64,000 bases of DNA from Torymus aiolomorphi (GCA_036365515.1 CM070877.1:91016522-91080521), one strand, 5' to 3'; positions 23,237 through 36,243 are shown, counted from the stretch's first letter. Notes: generated by a model not told the origin, from the sequence alone. A program made the numbers and translations.

Positions 23237-24216
23237 TAAGGTATATTTAAAAATTTTTGAAATATATTTATTAATTTTCTTATTTTGTAAATATTGTATA
23301 CCTATAGGTACAATCTTTAGGCTGTAATTATAGGCACATCTCCTCTGAGATACACAATTTAGTTGTTCGTTGATAGATTTAAGACTTGGGTGGCCTTAGC
23401 GTAGGAAATATATTTGGACCCAATGAACTAAATAATATTGTAGATAACTTATACGAGAGGGCGAAAATCAACCTTGATTATGTGTAAATTGTAGCTAAAG
23501 GCACTAAGTACCTATAAGCATACAAAATTTTCTAATTACATAGAATATTTTGTATACTCAGTGGTAGTACCTTTAGTTACAACTTTTATTACTTGATAAG
23601 TCACTTATGGGCTTGGCTGACTTTATCGCAGGAAATATTGGGACCGTATTGTTAAAATGACTTAATTCATATTTGACTATAATAGTTATGGCTTGTACGT
23701 AATGCTTTTTTCAAATAAAATTTATATTTAACATGATATTTTTACCAAATGATACATTTTCTTTTAATTTAAAGCAATGTTTTCAAAAACATACTTAACC
23801 ATTAAGGTCACAAAGAATCATATCAAATATGATGCCATTTGGTCCATCGAGTTCAAATATGTACAGCGGTAAAGTCACTCAGCCTATATAAATGTGGATT
23901 TTTTATAATAAATTATGGTATTAATTTATTTATATTACGACCAGTTCTATTTATAAATTAATAATGTGAAAGAGTTAAAATTATATGATTAATCATATTA
24001 AAGAGGATTGACATGTGCATAGCTTGGGCTGCAATTTTTTTAATGTTATATTTATGCTCTCCAAGAATTTTATATATAATACTATACAAGTTATTGTTAA
24101 AAAATTTACAATGAAAGAAGAAACCCGTGCTTTATTGCTAAATGCTACTTGATCATTATAATGTAGCTTACAGCTTATTTGCTAAATGCAGCAGTAAATT
24201 TTGAACAATTATATTT
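23237..24216. repeat. Foldback unit 1, left inner arm (Y)
   Basis: Begins AAGGTATATTTAAA and is AT-rich. It matches, inverted, 28330-30014 and, directly, 47815-49560. It contains internally repeated pairs such as CTATAAATGTGGATTTTTTA and GTATACAAAATATTCT. It has no coding frame. Confidence 0.75.
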
Positions 24217-24228
24217 AAGAACGGCTTC

Positions 24229-24290
24229 GACTCAGTGGTAGAGTGCGACCCAAGGGTCGCAGGTTCGAATCCACCCTTCATCTGACCGAA
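24229..24290 (+). other. tRNA-like segment (A and B box) at the 5' end of the R2-like element
   Basis: ACTCAGTGGTAGAGT forms a D-arm-like stem with an A-box consensus. GGTTCGAATCC is a perfect B box, 20 nt downstream of the D-arm-like stem. The would-be anticodon stem has a six-base loop, the T stem is mispaired and no acceptor stem closes. It is therefore not a functional tRNA gene. It resembles a SINE head or a transduced tRNA fragment. Confidence 0.5.
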
Positions 24291-24479
24291 GTTTTTTTCT
24301 GAATTTCTTTCGACGAAGAAGAGCTCTGAGAATGAGAATTTCTAACCCATCTACAATTCGGTGGCGAATTCAATTTTTCGGGGCTTTTCAAAGTTGCGAG
24401 AAATGAGGAAAAAGGCAAGTAAGCCTCGGGTTTTCGCTCTTACCCGGGGCAAACCGTGACTTCTCCTCCCTAGCGGATG

Positions 24480-27400
24480 CGCTCGCCAATGCCTAGCATG
24501 AACTGGAGTCTCGGTGACATGGGCCTCAGGGGCTGCCAACCCCTCCGGCCGTCTTGAAAGCTGGCCCTAATCTCAATAACCAAGCCTCGGATGGTAACAG
24601 CAGACGACCCACAGGCCTGTCCGCTCCAGCAACCTCCCCCACTCAGCCTTCTTTGGACGGTGCCACCTTTCAATGCGAGTTTTCAGGGTATGAGAGAAGT
24701 TTCCAGACCACCATCCGTAGAGGGCAGCACCACCGACGCATGCACAAGGCCTGATATGACCAACGTATCATCGTTGAGAGGCGGATATTTGGATGGACGC
24801 CCGAAGAATCCTCCCTCCTCGCTCGTCGGGAAGCCGAGCAGAGCATAGCCCGCGTCCGTTCAATAAACCTGGCCTTGCAGAAAGCGTTCCCTAACCGCAT
24901 CAAAGGAGCCATCACCAAGCATCGACGCTTCGAAGCCCACAAGGATCTGGTCACTCAATATACCAATCAACTCCGGGTCCTTCTAGGAGACACATCTCAC
25001 CACTTCCATCACCTACGGAACCGACGCCGGGACAAAGGGAGGTTTTCTGCCCCCCCCCCTCCCCCGTTCTCTGCTCATATACTTACAGAACTTGCCGAGA
25101 ATTAATACCACCAACTATCAAGCAGAGCGCCTCCACGACATCGTGTGCAACGCCAGTAACTCCTCCAAAAGCGCCTTCTTCGAGCGGCTATCTCGCTACC
25201 TGCGGGACGTCTTTCCATCTGGCTCGCCCCACCACCGACCCGCGGCGGCAACCCACCAGCAGCAACAGACGCGCAGGCAAGCCAGAAGCAGAGAATACGC
25301 CACGACGCAGAGACACTGGCGCTCCAACCGCATGCGATGTATCAAGAACATCCTGGGAGATGTTGAGGATGCCAAGCAGCTACCTAGAGCCGTGATGGAG
25401 CCTTACTGGACAACAGTATTCACACAGCCGGAAACCATCACCATGCCAGAATGCACTCAACACCCCGTCCAGGACTCAATTGCGAGTCCGATCAAAGCAT
25501 ATGAGATCCGAGCAATTAGGCCCTCTCTGGCCGTTTCACCAGGGCCCGACGGTCTCACGGGTCGTCAGTTTCGAGCCATCCCACTGGGAGTCACCATCCG
25601 GATCTTCAACCTCATCCTCTGGTGCGAGAATCTGCTCAAACAATTGGCAATCTCCAGAACGATCTTCATCCCCAAGAAATCTCATGCTTCTCTGCCTGGG
25701 GAATTCAGACCTATCTCCATCTCCTCTGTCTTTGCTAGAGTCCTACATAAGATACTAGCAGAAAGGATAAACGCTAAGATCGAGATGGATGATAAGCAGA
25801 GAGCCTTTCGAGCCGGGATGGATGGCTGCAGAGACAACACGGTGCTACTCGACGCCCTCCTGCGGAGCCGCTATCAACACTTCAAGTCCACTTTCGCCGC
25901 AACTTTGGATTTCGCAAGAGCCTTCGACAGCGTGGAACACAGTGCCATCATGCGGACAGCAGAAGTAACTGGCATTCCACCTCTGCTGATCAATTACCTC
26001 AAGAACCTTTACGCCAGCAGTATCACAACGCTGTCGGGCACAGACTGTTCATCAGAGCCTATCAACGTGACGCGAGGAGTCAAGCAAGGGGACTCACTTT
26101 TCCCGGTAATATTCAACCTTGATATAGATTAGCTCCTTCGTTCAGTTCCACAGGAATGTGGCTCCACCTACAACGGAAAGACTGTTCGTGCCATGGCCTT
26201 CGCGGACGATCTGGTTCTACTCGCCGATTCGCCAATCAGTCTGCAACATTTACTCGACTGAACGAGTACTTTCGTGGGGAATTGTGGCCTTCTCTTGAAC
26301 ACGAGCAAGTGTCACAGGCTCGATGGTCGGCAATGGCGGTCTCAGGCAAACTGTAGTTGACGCTAACCGTATCTTCCGTATCAAAGGTCAACCACTGCGC
26401 GCGCTCTCTAGGGAGGACTCCTGGAAATATCTGGGGATCGAATTCTCTCCTGAAGGACGTCGACCGGTCCGGCTAAATAATCAACTCAGTCCCCGTCTTG
26501 AACGACTAACGAAGGCACCACTCAAGCCCCAGCAGCGGATCTTTGCACTGAAGGCAGGCGCTCTTCCCAAAGTCTACTATCACATGGCGCTTGGGAGAAT
26601 CAATATCAGTGACATCCGCAAAGCCGATAAGATGGTGCGCGCCTTCGTGAGGAAATGGATCGCCTGCCAAACGACATCTCAATCGGCTACTTCTACGCCT
26701 ATGTTTCAGAAGGAGGACTAGGGATTCCCTCTCTACGATGGCTAGCCCCCCTCCACCGCAAGGACTGCCTTCTCGGAATAGTACCCGGCCATAGAATGGA
26801 GAACATCACAGACCCGTACCTGGCTAAAGAGATCGGCCAGTGCAGACAGCGGCTCACGAAGAATGGTTCAACATACACCACCCATGAGGAGATTAAGAAG
26901 AGATGGGTCGCTATTCTGCACCAATCCATCGACGGCTCGTCGCTCAAAAATTCGCATCAACTCACCGGCCAACACCAATGGGTGGCGGATGGGACCTCAC
27001 TTCTCACAGGCAGACACTACATTAACTGCCACAAAGTGAGAATTGGAGCGCTGCTAACACGATCTCGGACGACCAGCGGGAGACGCGGTGATAGACTCTG
27101 TCGCGCGGGGTGCATTGCGCAGGAAACTAACAACCATGTCCTGCAGATTTGCCCTCACGCCCACAAGGCCAGAACCGACAGACAAGACGCCGTGCTCTCC
27201 TACTTAGGGCGCAACCTTCGACACCAGGGTTTCGAGGTCCAAGAAGAGCCACACTACCGGACGCAGGAAGGGTTGAGGAAGCTGGATATTGTGGCAAGAA
27301 TGTGCACACTTGAGCTGGTAATCGATGCCCAGATTGTTGGTGAGCAGCCTGACCTAGAGAGAGCCAGGACTGCAAAAATCAGGAAATACGCCGACAATCC

Positions 27401-27632
27401 TGAGATCGAACGGGCCATACAGCGTGAGACCGGAGCAACCAACATTCATCACCTACCAGTCATCCTCTCCTGGAGGGGTATCTGGTATAAAACATCCGCA
27501 ACAGATTTTCTGGCACTGGGCACCATCACCCGGAGAGAGCTCGCTGTCATCGCCACCCGTGTGCTCATCGGTGGTATCATCGCCCACCGCGACTTCAATC
27601 GCTCAACCGCGGTCACGCACGGAAGATGACAT
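24480..27632 (+). pseudogene. R2-like polyprotein: zinc finger, Myb, RT, restriction-like endonuclease
   Basis: Read across frames the order is diagnostic. A degenerate zinc finger ends in RRGQHHRRMH (24680-24750). A TGA at 24752 is followed by a Myb-like helix RIFGWTPEESSLLARREAE. RT motifs follow: SPGPDGLTGRQF, FRAGMDGCRDNTVLLDALL, TLDFARAFDSVEHSA, VTRGVKQGDS and, after a stop at 26130-26132, AFADDLVLLADSP. The C-terminal CRAGC..H..C knuckle sits near 27100, and the endonuclease reads KLDIV(X)..VIDAQIV, with Pro of the PD..D motif changed to Leu. A frameshift lies near a C-run at 25047-25067, with others near 26270 and 26680. It is a dead copy. Confidence 0.9.
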
Positions 27633-27789
27633 CGCCCAAAAAAAGAAGACATCCCATTCCCTCGGTGCTGCCTGCCGTTCTCAGGCATAATTTACTTTAA
27701 GTCTTATATATGTAACTAGTATTAAGTGTAAATATCTGTAATGTAATATATATATGAGATAATAAAGTACAATTTTTTTTTTATTTATA

Positions 27790-28330
27790 ACAAAACATTT
27801 AATAAACTGTAAGCTATACTGTAAGCAATACTGTATGAGACAGGACAGTAGCAAAAATACATAAAAGTGTAAGGGCTTATCCAGATATAAAACTGGGGAA
27901 TATAACCTCAACAATGACAGCATGAGTACGGACAGCAGCAGGTCTTTCTTAACGTTGAAGCCACAATGACCACTCTCTTGGGTTCGAACTCTCGCGTTCG
28001 ATGACTGCCGCACAGATGCACTTCCGAAGGTGCACCTCTCTCTTCCTCCCTCACTAGTGACTACTTATACGAGTGCGTGGCAGTCATCGAACAAGGAACA
28101 ACGTGTTGCATAATCGGCGCTTTTGCGCTTCATGTATTACGAGTTACGACTAACGACGACGAAAGTTCGAACATGAGTGAGTGGTCACTGTGGCTTCTAC
28201 GTTAAGAAAAACCTGCTACTGTCCGTATTCATGCTGTCATCGTTGAGGTTATGTTCCCCAGGTTTATATCTGGGTAAGCCCTTACACTTTTATGTATTTT
28301 TGCTTCTGTTCTGTCTCATACAGTATTGCT
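27790..28330. repeat. Centre of foldback unit 1
   Basis: Inverted pairs such as AAGTGTAAGGGCTTA and CGTTGAAGCCACAATGACCA with their complements face each other around about 28060. The apex contains smaller hairpins and a GC-richer segment. The same centre is at 49560-50090 in unit 2, so it is part of the family. Confidence 0.75.
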
Positions 28331-30014
28331 AAATTTTATTTAATCAATAAAAGATAGCTTACAGTTTGTAAAAGGTTATGTTATAAATATAATATAATTG
28401 TTCTAAATTTACTGCTGCATTTAGCAAAGAAGCTGTAAGCTATATTTTAATGCTCAAGTAGCATTTAGCAACAATGCATGGATTTCTTCTTTCATTGTAA
28501 ATTTAACAATAACTTGTATAGGGTTATATACAAAATACCTACAAAGCATAACTGTAATATTAAGAAAATTACAGCCCAAGCTACGCACATGTCAATACAC
28601 TTTAATATGAGTTATCATGTTTTTAACTCTTACACGTTATTAATTTATAAATAGAACTGATCATAATATAAATAATTTAATACCATAATTTATTATAAAA
28701 AATCCAGATTTATATATGCTGGGTAACTTTACAGCTGGACATATTTGAACTCGATGGACCAAATGGTATCATATATGATATGATTCTTTGTGACCGTAAT
28801 GGTTAAGTATGTTTTTGAAAACATTGCTTTAAAGTAAAAGAAAATGTATGATTTGATAAAAATATCATGTTAAATATAAATTTTACTTGAAAAAGTAATA
28901 CGTACATTCCATAACTATTATAGTCAATTATGAATCAAGTCATTTTGTCCATAAAGTGCCAATATTTCCTGCGATAAAGTCACCCAGCCCATAAGTGACG
29001 TATCGAGTAATAAACGTTGTAACTAAAGATACTACCTATGAGAATACAAAATATTCTATGTAATTAGAAAATTTTGTATGCTTATAGGCACGTAGTATCT
29101 TTAGATACAATTTAGACACAATCAAGGTAGATTTTGGTCCTCTCGTATAAGTTATCTACAATATTATTATTAGTTCATCAGATCAAAATATATTTCCTGC
29201 GCTAAAGTCACCCAAGTCTTGAATCTATCAACGAGCAACTAAATTTTGGATCTGAAAGGAGATGTACCTATAATTATTAATTACAGCCTGAATACTTTAC
29301 CTATAAGTATACAATATTTACTAAATAACAAAATTCAAAAATATATTTAAATAAAAAATCCACATTTATATAGGCTAGGTGACTTTACCGCTGGACATAT
29401 TTGAACTCAATGGACCAAATAGCATCATATTTGATATGATTCTTTGTGACCGTAATGGTTAAGTATGTGTTTGGAAATATTGTTTTAAATTGAAAGAAAA
29501 TGTATGATTAGGTAAAAATATCATGTTAAATATAAATTTTATTTGATAAAAGAAATACGTTGAAGCCATAACTATTATAGTCAAATATGAATCAAGTCGT
29601 TTTGTCCATACGGTACCAATATTTCCTGCGATAAAGTCAGCCGAGCCCATAAGTGACTTATCGAGTAATAAAAGTTGTAACTAAAGGTACTACCGTTGAG
29701 TATACAAAATATTCTAAGTAATTAGAAAATTTTGTATGCTCATAGGTACTTAGTATCTCTAGCTACAATTTACACACAATCAAGGTTGATTTTGTTCCTC
29801 TCGTATAAGTTATCTACAATATTATTTAGTTCATTGGGTCCAAATACATTTCTTACGCTAAGGCCACCCAAGTCTCAAAACTATCAACTATAAATTGCGG
29901 ATCTCAAAGGAGATGTGCTTATAATTACAGCTTAAAGACTGTACTTATAAGTATACAATATTTACTAAATAAGAAAATTCATAAATATTTGAAAAAATTT
30001 TAAATATACCTTAC
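28331..30014. repeat. Foldback unit 1, right inner arm (Y')
   Basis: Inverted copy of the Y region, longer than the left counterpart because an internal segment (from about 28680 and again from 29340) is duplicated. It ends at the CTTAC target duplication of the BEL element (30010-30014). It has no coding frame. Confidence 0.75.
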
Positions 30015-30853
30015 TATTTGGGAATTGAGCAAATTTGAATTCCCGCGCGTACTTGCGGTATGACTCTACTCACTGCGTCGCCGCGGAGTGGCAGCACCTC
30101 GTGGTGTCTCCGCGGAACAGCTCAGACACTGCACTGATTAGTGAGGTACATGCGCGATATCTCGGTCTCTCTCGCTCTCTCACATACAAATGTGAAAGAG
30201 GTCTTAATTTGAGTCGCGAAGTGGCAAGCTCAAGACCGAGAAGAAGGAAGTGGTTCAAGGCCTCGGTCTCTGCATCAAGCTCGCCACGAGGCAACACCGT
30301 TTTCGGCAACGACTAGAGAATATTCATTGGACCCACTCAAACTTCTTCACTGGCTCTACTCAACAACATGGGAACACTCATCGGCACTTTTACCATTGCT
30401 CAGACATCGACTCACGGGCATCAAGGATTAATTCAATCACATCTGCTGCCAGCCTTATTGTACGTGAGCCAAAGGGAAAGTGTTTTGAAGAAACTCAAGT
30501 AATTCACAAACGAACAAACTCATCTTACTACTAGGTACATACTCATATCTCACTAGGTTAGTTATTTCTAGTGAGAGTGACGCAATCAATCTAGACATTT
30601 ACCATCAACTTTACTTATTAGAAAGAATTCTTCAACATTGAACATGTATAAACTTTGTGTAAATACTTAACGATAAGATATTAAACAACTAATTATGTTG
30701 CACTAGACTTTATGTATGAATTATATGTAATTATTATTCTAATACTGAATTTACAATACAGTTTGACGTTAAATTTACTTATGTGTGCGACTCAACTTAT
30801 TCCAACACCCACTGCATGTACTCATATTAATATTATTATGGCTTTCTCAAACA
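30015..30853 (+). repeat. BEL/Pao 5' LTR
   Basis: Starts TATTTGGGAATT (TG changed to TA) and ends TTTCTCAAACA. The internal region follows with TTTTGGTCCTTCGA, the usual start of BEL internal sequence and probable primer region. Confidence 0.9.
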
Positions 30854-30901
30854 TTTTGGTCCTTCGACAGAATCTCTAAACAGACTCAACAGAATCTCAC
30901 A

Positions 30902-32148
30902 ATGGCGGATACCAAGGGGAAAGGGGTGTAATCTGTCAACAGCTCAGACAACGAGGACAACTCAACTAAGAAGGAGGATAAAACTCAGCAACTGAAGCTT
31001 GACGATACAGACCAGAGTACTGCAAGCGGATCTAACATCACCAAGCTCTTCATGCCCACTTTGCCACCTGGTGTAACTGTATCGGACAGATCAAGAAAGA
31101 GGACTCCCTCCAAGTCCCCAATGAATGTGCCTGCTTCACGGATATGTAAAGTCAGTTCACAATATGTGAGACTCAAGAAGCTAGAACGGATTGCGACGTA
31201 TGTTGGTGACAAGAAAGGTACTGTTCATATGAACAATTTAGTGACATGGAGGAAGGCTGCTGGGGAGACATATGCGTTTTAATAGAGAGAGCATGCACTG
31301 ATTGAAGATGCATGTCCAGCATATTCGTCACTAATCCATACTTCAATGCAGACTTGCACAACTCATTCCACGAACAGTACAACTCAATATTGTTTGAACT
31401 CAGCACGTTGGAGCAGATATGGCACTCACAATACCAAACCACTCAACCTCCAAGCACCGGGGAAACTCAACACGTCCGGATCAGTAAGTTACCGGAGATA
31501 AAGCTGCGAACTTTTAACGGAACATACACTGAATTGACAGCCTACAAGGAACTTTTCACTGGATTAATCCTCAAGAGGGCAGAACGCAAGGACTACGCTA
31601 ATCTCCGTTACTTGCGTAGCTCACTCACAGGTGCACCACTCACACTCATCGAAGGCTTCTCTCTCTGTGATGTCTCACTCATGCCAGCTTGGAACACTCT
31701 TGTGACAAGATATGAGAATAAGACGGTACTTCTCAACGATCAGCTGGATCATTTGTCTGATCTGGCAGCAGCGCAAAGTAAGAACCCGGTATCACTCAAC
31801 ACACTGGTATCAGAGATGTCCAAGATACGCAAACCTCTCCACATATTGGTACCAAAGGAAGAATTGGGAGATTATATCTTGGCGTTTCGGATGGCGAGGC
31901 TGCTGGACAGGACTACTCGAGAAGCGTGGGAGACATCTCGAGCAAACATCACTGAGCCGCCGACTTTTGAGGAATTTGAAGCCTTTCTGATAGCTCGAGT
32001 CCGTGCTTTGGAGATTGCGTCGGATACACCAGCCGGATCTCAGAAAACACCATCATTTCCAACCTCAAATGTCGTCAAGGCTCATCACAGCTCAAGCTCC
32101 GGAGTCTGTCAAGCCAAGCCGCCAAACTCATCAAAGGTTACACACTGA
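30902..32148 (+). pseudogene. BEL/Pao Gag, capsid part
   Basis: ATG at 30902 gives MADTKGKGV then a TAA at codon 10. The same frame continues to 31282, rich in Ser, Thr and Lys. After a frameshift the capsid-like segment (31312-32148) reads KLPEIKLRTFNGTYTE, the DUF1759-type motif of BEL Gag, followed by RKDYANLRYLRSSLTG and a helical segment. A TGA at 32146-32148 interrupts before the zinc knuckles, which continue in the same frame. It would form the particle shell of the retrotransposon in the cytoplasm. It is inactive here because of the early stop and the frameshift. Confidence 0.85.
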
Positions 32149-33078
32149 AGCAGGATCTCACAACATCCGTGCACGCATTGTGGAGAACCTCACTTCATTG
32201 TTGCGTGCCCAACCTTTAAACGCCTTTCTGAACAGGAAAGAAGGAAGTTTGTAATGAAGAAGCCTCTCTGTTTCAACTGTCTGGGTTTGCATTCTGCGAA
32301 GAACTGTAAATCTCAGTACCGGTGTAAAACATGTAACGGCAATCATTACACCATAATACAGATCTCACGCTTCCCAGACAACAGACCACAAGGCAGCTCT
32401 GGGCCGGCACAACTCAACAATAGGGAAATGGCGCAATCATCTCATCTCACGGCCAAACTCAACGGACACACTCATCTGCTCAAGCAATACTATTGGCAAC
32501 TGCATTGGCATGGTATGTCATCGGTGACATCTCATAGACTCAGAATACTCATCGACTCTGGCTCTGAAGTGTCATTCATCTCTAAGAACACGGTGGATCT
32601 ACTCAGACTTAAACGGCAACACTCATCTCTACCTATTCATGGAATTGGAGGCATGCACTCAACTCAAACACTCGGAAAGGTTCAAGTAGACTTACGGCCC
32701 ATCCACAGAAATCTAAAAGTTTGGATCTCTGCTTACATTATACGCCAAGTTTCATCAATGTTACCATCAGAGCAATGTGAGAAACTCACGTGGAATCATA
32801 CGGAAAAATTAAACTTGGCTGATCCCACCTTTTGGAAACCTCAACCAGTGGATTTACTCATCGGTGCTGATTACTATGGACAAATTATAATACCTAATCT
32901 CATAAAAGGGAGTATAACTGAACCAGTTGCAAAATTATCAATCTTCGGCTGGCTAATAGTAGGTCCATTCAACTCTGCTGTTCAACACAAAACAGTACTT
33001 CACACAACAGCTTCACTCAACACTGAAGGCTTACAGGAACTAATCACTCGCTTTTGGGTTCAAGAAAAGCCACCCTAA
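32149..33078 (+). pseudogene. BEL/Pao zinc knuckles and aspartic protease
   Basis: Frame-continuous with the capsid part after its TGA. Cys/His clusters appear as CTHCGEPHFIVAC, CFNCLGLHSAKNC and CKTCNGNHY, the three-knuckle arrangement of insect BEL Gag. The protease active site is RILIDSGSEVSFIS, in a DUF1758-type domain, with GIGG downstream and LLIGADYYG later. A TAA at 33076-33078 ends the open stretch, but the same frame continues into RT. Confidence 0.9.
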
Positions 33079-34485
33079 AATTCTGCAGTCAAACTCAACA
33101 ACGAAGAAGCATTGTGTGAGCAACACTTTGTTGAAACTCACACGAGAGATACTCATGGACGATATCTAGTCAGATTACCTTTCACAACCTCAGCAGAAGT
33201 ACTAGGAAATTCATTCGGAAAAGCTCAGGCGTGCCTCAAATGAATAGTCACAAAACGCAATCAAGAAAGCATCTACAAGGAAAGGTACTATGCATTTATG
33301 GAAGAATACTGAAAATTGGGCCATATCGTGCAGATTCCTCAACAGAAAATATCTTCCAAACCATCTTACTATCTTACTCACCACGGAGTCTTACGAGAAG
33401 ATAGTCTAACGACAAAACTCTGAACAGTATTCAACGGTTCAGCACTCACAACATATGGAAACTCACTCAACGATATCATGCATACTGAATCCAACCTCTC
33501 ACCCAACATTGTGGATGTTCTCATATGGATTCGAACTCAACCATTTGTATTCTCAACTGTTATTACTAAAATGTATCGTCAGATTAATGTTCATCCTCAA
33601 GATTGGAATCTACAACGCATTTTGTGGGTAGATGAGAAGGGTCAACTCACTCACTTTCAGTTGACTACAGTCACCTCTGGAACACGAGCAGCTCCGTACT
33701 TAGCAATTGGGACATTCTTTCAGCTGGTCAGGGATGAAGGAGACAATTATCCACTTGCGGTAGACTCACTACTCTTTGGAAGGTATGTGGATGATATCGT
33801 CGGTGGCGCTGCATCAACGGAAATTCTCATCGAAGAGGCCAAGCAGTTAACAGCTCTCTTCACGGCGGTGGTTGAGAAATTCTTTGAGGAAGCCAGATGC
33901 GTTTGAATTCCATTTTGCTAATGGAATTCAAACTCATCTGGCTTCCTCAAAGAATTTATCAAAGAGGCAGCAGCTGAAGAAGCTGTACCTCTAGATGATT
34001 GCGCTACAAATATAGTCGGGATGAAATGGCTCCCACACTCGGATCAGCTCACCTTCAGAATGACTCTGTCGCCACACAAGGAGATGATAACGAAACGGAT
34101 TATACTTTCAGAAGTATCTCAATTGTACGATCCCATTAGAATAAGCTCACCGGTCATCATCACATCAAAAATCCTCCTACAAGAACTGTGGCTTCACAAG
34201 CTTTCTTGGAACGTATCACTGCCAAACTCAATTGTGAAGAAATGGCTGCACATCCGAGAAGATTTCAAAAACTTGAACACAATCGCCATACCAAGGTGGT
34301 TAGGAATTCAGGAAAACTGAGTCGTGGAATTTCATGGCTTCTCGGATGCTTCACAACAGGCAATGGCCGTAGTTCTTTACATCAAAACTACAACACTCAC
34401 ATCTCACTCAACTTCATCGGTTCTCATCTCCAAGAAAAAAGTGGCACCACTCAAACGACTGTCAATCCCACGACTGGAATTAGGA
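33079..34485 (+). pseudogene. BEL/Pao reverse transcriptase and start of RNase H
   Basis: The frame is kept for 1.4 kb with several in-frame stops (33241, 33310, 33421, 33904, 34318), mostly TGA at positions where Trp or Arg would be expected. RT motifs are KMYRQINVHPQDWNLQRILW, FQLTTVTSGTRAAPYLA and the catalytic YVDDIVGG. The thumb/connection reads TKRIILSEVSQLYDP, and RNase H begins with FHGFSDASQQAMAVVLY. An inverted duplication (33877-33957) destroyed the residues just after YVDDIVGG-helix. A foldback element cuts RNase H right after IPRLEL. Confidence 0.9.
33877..33957. repeat. Perfect-type palindrome inside pol (inverted duplication)
   Basis: Arms of 37 bp (33877-33913 and 33921-33957) are identical in inverse except one base, around a 7-nt centre. 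The right arm reads as normal BEL coding sequence (NSNSSGFLKEF); the left arm is its reverse complement and encodes stops. The left arm therefore looks like a copied-back segment that replaced original sequence. Confidence 0.9.
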
Positions 34486-34491
34486 TAGGCA

Positions 34492-35477
34492 CACAGTGTT
34501 CTATTTTGAAAAAAAACGGACAAAATGAAATATCTCGCGAACGGATATCGATAGCCAGATGAATCCAACTGCATTTTAAAGTTGAAGTAATGTATAATAA
34601 AGGAAAAATAGTCCAGTAGTGATCATTTGACCCTGTGACCTTGGAAATGAAAAATGAAAGTCGAATAAATAACGTATTTTCGGCTTTTTCATTGTAGACT
34701 TTCTGGCCATCAATTTTTTCGATCAAAAAAATATGTACTCCTGTAGTGTTTTATACAAGGAATCCGAATTTGATGTCAGAATTGTCCTATCGCACACCAA
34801 TTTGTTTTTAAATCTGAAAACTCCATAAAAAATACGAAAAATTCACCCTGGAAAAAATGGAATATTATTGAGTAATTTCGATTTCGGATTTGGATTCAGC
34901 TTATCATAATACATGGGTACACAAACGCTTGTATTTAATACAATTTTATTAAAGAGCATGAAAATATTGTAAAAAATGCCATTTTTTAATAACCCTTAAA
35001 TTTTAATAATTCATATATGCACCTATAAATTTGTGTACTTGTATTTATGTACCCATGTATTGTGATTCGCTGAATCCGAATTTGAAGTCGAAATTACTCA
35101 ATAATGCTCCATTTTTTCAGGGTGAATTTTTCGTATTTTTTATGGAGTTTTCAGATTTAAAAACAAATTGGTGTGCGATAGGACAATTCTGACATCAAAT
35201 TCGGATTCCTTGCATCAAACACTACAGGAGTACATATTTTTTTGATCGAAAAAATTGATAGCCAGAAAGTCTACAATGAAAAAGCCGAAAATACGTTATT
35301 TATTCGACTTTCATTTTTCATTTCCAAGGTCACAGGGCCAAATGATCAGTACTGGACTATTTTTCCTTTATTGTACATTACTTCAACTTTAAAATGTAGT
35401 TGGATTCATCTGGCTATCGATATCCGTTCGCGAGATATTTCATTTTGTCCATTTTTTTTTCAAAATAGAACACTGTG
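34492..35477. mobile_element. Foldback element inside BEL pol (986 bp)
   Basis: Arms of nearly 490 bp start CACAGTGTTCTATTTTG and meet around a centre near 34985. BEL coding sequence resumes directly after it (AAVLLTKFAKH). Flanks are too altered to read the target duplication with certainty. It has no coding frame of its own; the apparent frames in both arms are mirror images of one sequence. Confidence 0.85.
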
Positions 35478-36243
35478 CGGCAGTGCTACTCACGAAGTTC
35501 GCAAAACACATTTTGGATAACTCACGTTTGCCAATTTCACAAATTCATCTGTAGACAGATGCAAAGGTAGCACTCACATGGATCCGCTCACACCCCTCAA
35601 AATGGAGGGAGTTCGTTGGAAATAGAGTTGCCTTAATTCAAGAACTCATCGCAAGAGCACGATGGAGACATGTGCCTGGAGCACAAAATCCAACAGACTG
35701 CGCTTCGCGAGGAGTACTTAAAGCACAACTCAGAGAGCACCATTTATGGTGACACGGACCAAGTTGGCTCTGCGAGGAAGACTCAGCGTGGCCATCTCAA
35801 GCAACCTCCATTCAAGAGAACAACCTTCCAGAATTGAGGGCCAAGGTCACACTCACCGCAGCCAAATCCAACTCAAGCACCTTATGGAACATCATCGAGC
35901 ATTACTCGTCACTCACTCAACTCATCAGAATCACTGGATGGATAATGCTCGCATGTGATCGATTCAAGGCGAAAGGCAAAACTCACCATGAATCGAAACT
36001 CACTACTGATCTAATGAGCATGGCAAAACTCTTCTGGGTCAAGAAAATTCAGAAAGTTCACTTTCATTCAGAACTCATTATGCTGAAAAATTCTCAAGTC
36101 TCAAGAAATTATGTTTTCAACAGGATGACTGCTTGCATAGATTCATCAGGAATTATTAGAGTAGGAGGTCGGCTACAAAAACTCAATTGGATCATCACTC
36201 AAAACACCCAGCAATCTTACTGCGGAGCAGTTAACTTACCTCA
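35478..36243 (+). pseudogene. BEL/Pao RNase H end and linker
   Basis: Sequence with frame corrections gives AAVLLTKFAKHIL, then TDAKVALTWIRSHPSKW, VGNRVALIQEL and VPGAQNPTDCASRG, the conserved RNase H to integrase connection of BEL pol. It continues with FWVKKIQKVHFHSEL and GIIRVGGRL. Single frameshifts break it near 35560 and 36190. Confidence 0.85.

Larger units (their letters stand above)
24217..27780 (+). mobile_element. R2-like non-LTR retrotransposon (pseudogene copy)
   Basis: A nearly full-length element of about 3.56 kb is inserted into the inner arm of foldback unit 1; AT-rich arm sequence continues on both sides (CAATTATATTT left, ATTTATAACA right). It begins with a tRNA-like segment and ends in an A/T-rich tail after an AATAAA-like signal near 27761. 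It is GC-rich relative to its surroundings. It does not lie in 28S rDNA, the usual R2 site. Confidence 0.85.

Noticed and set aside
24229..24290. Functional tRNA gene
   Set aside because: A and B boxes are present, but the anticodon loop is too short, the T stem is mispaired and there is no acceptor stem.
34451..35520. Mirror frames of about 91 codons in the BEL foldback
   Set aside because: The two frames are the same arm sequence read in inverse copies; no domain and no start context support a gene.
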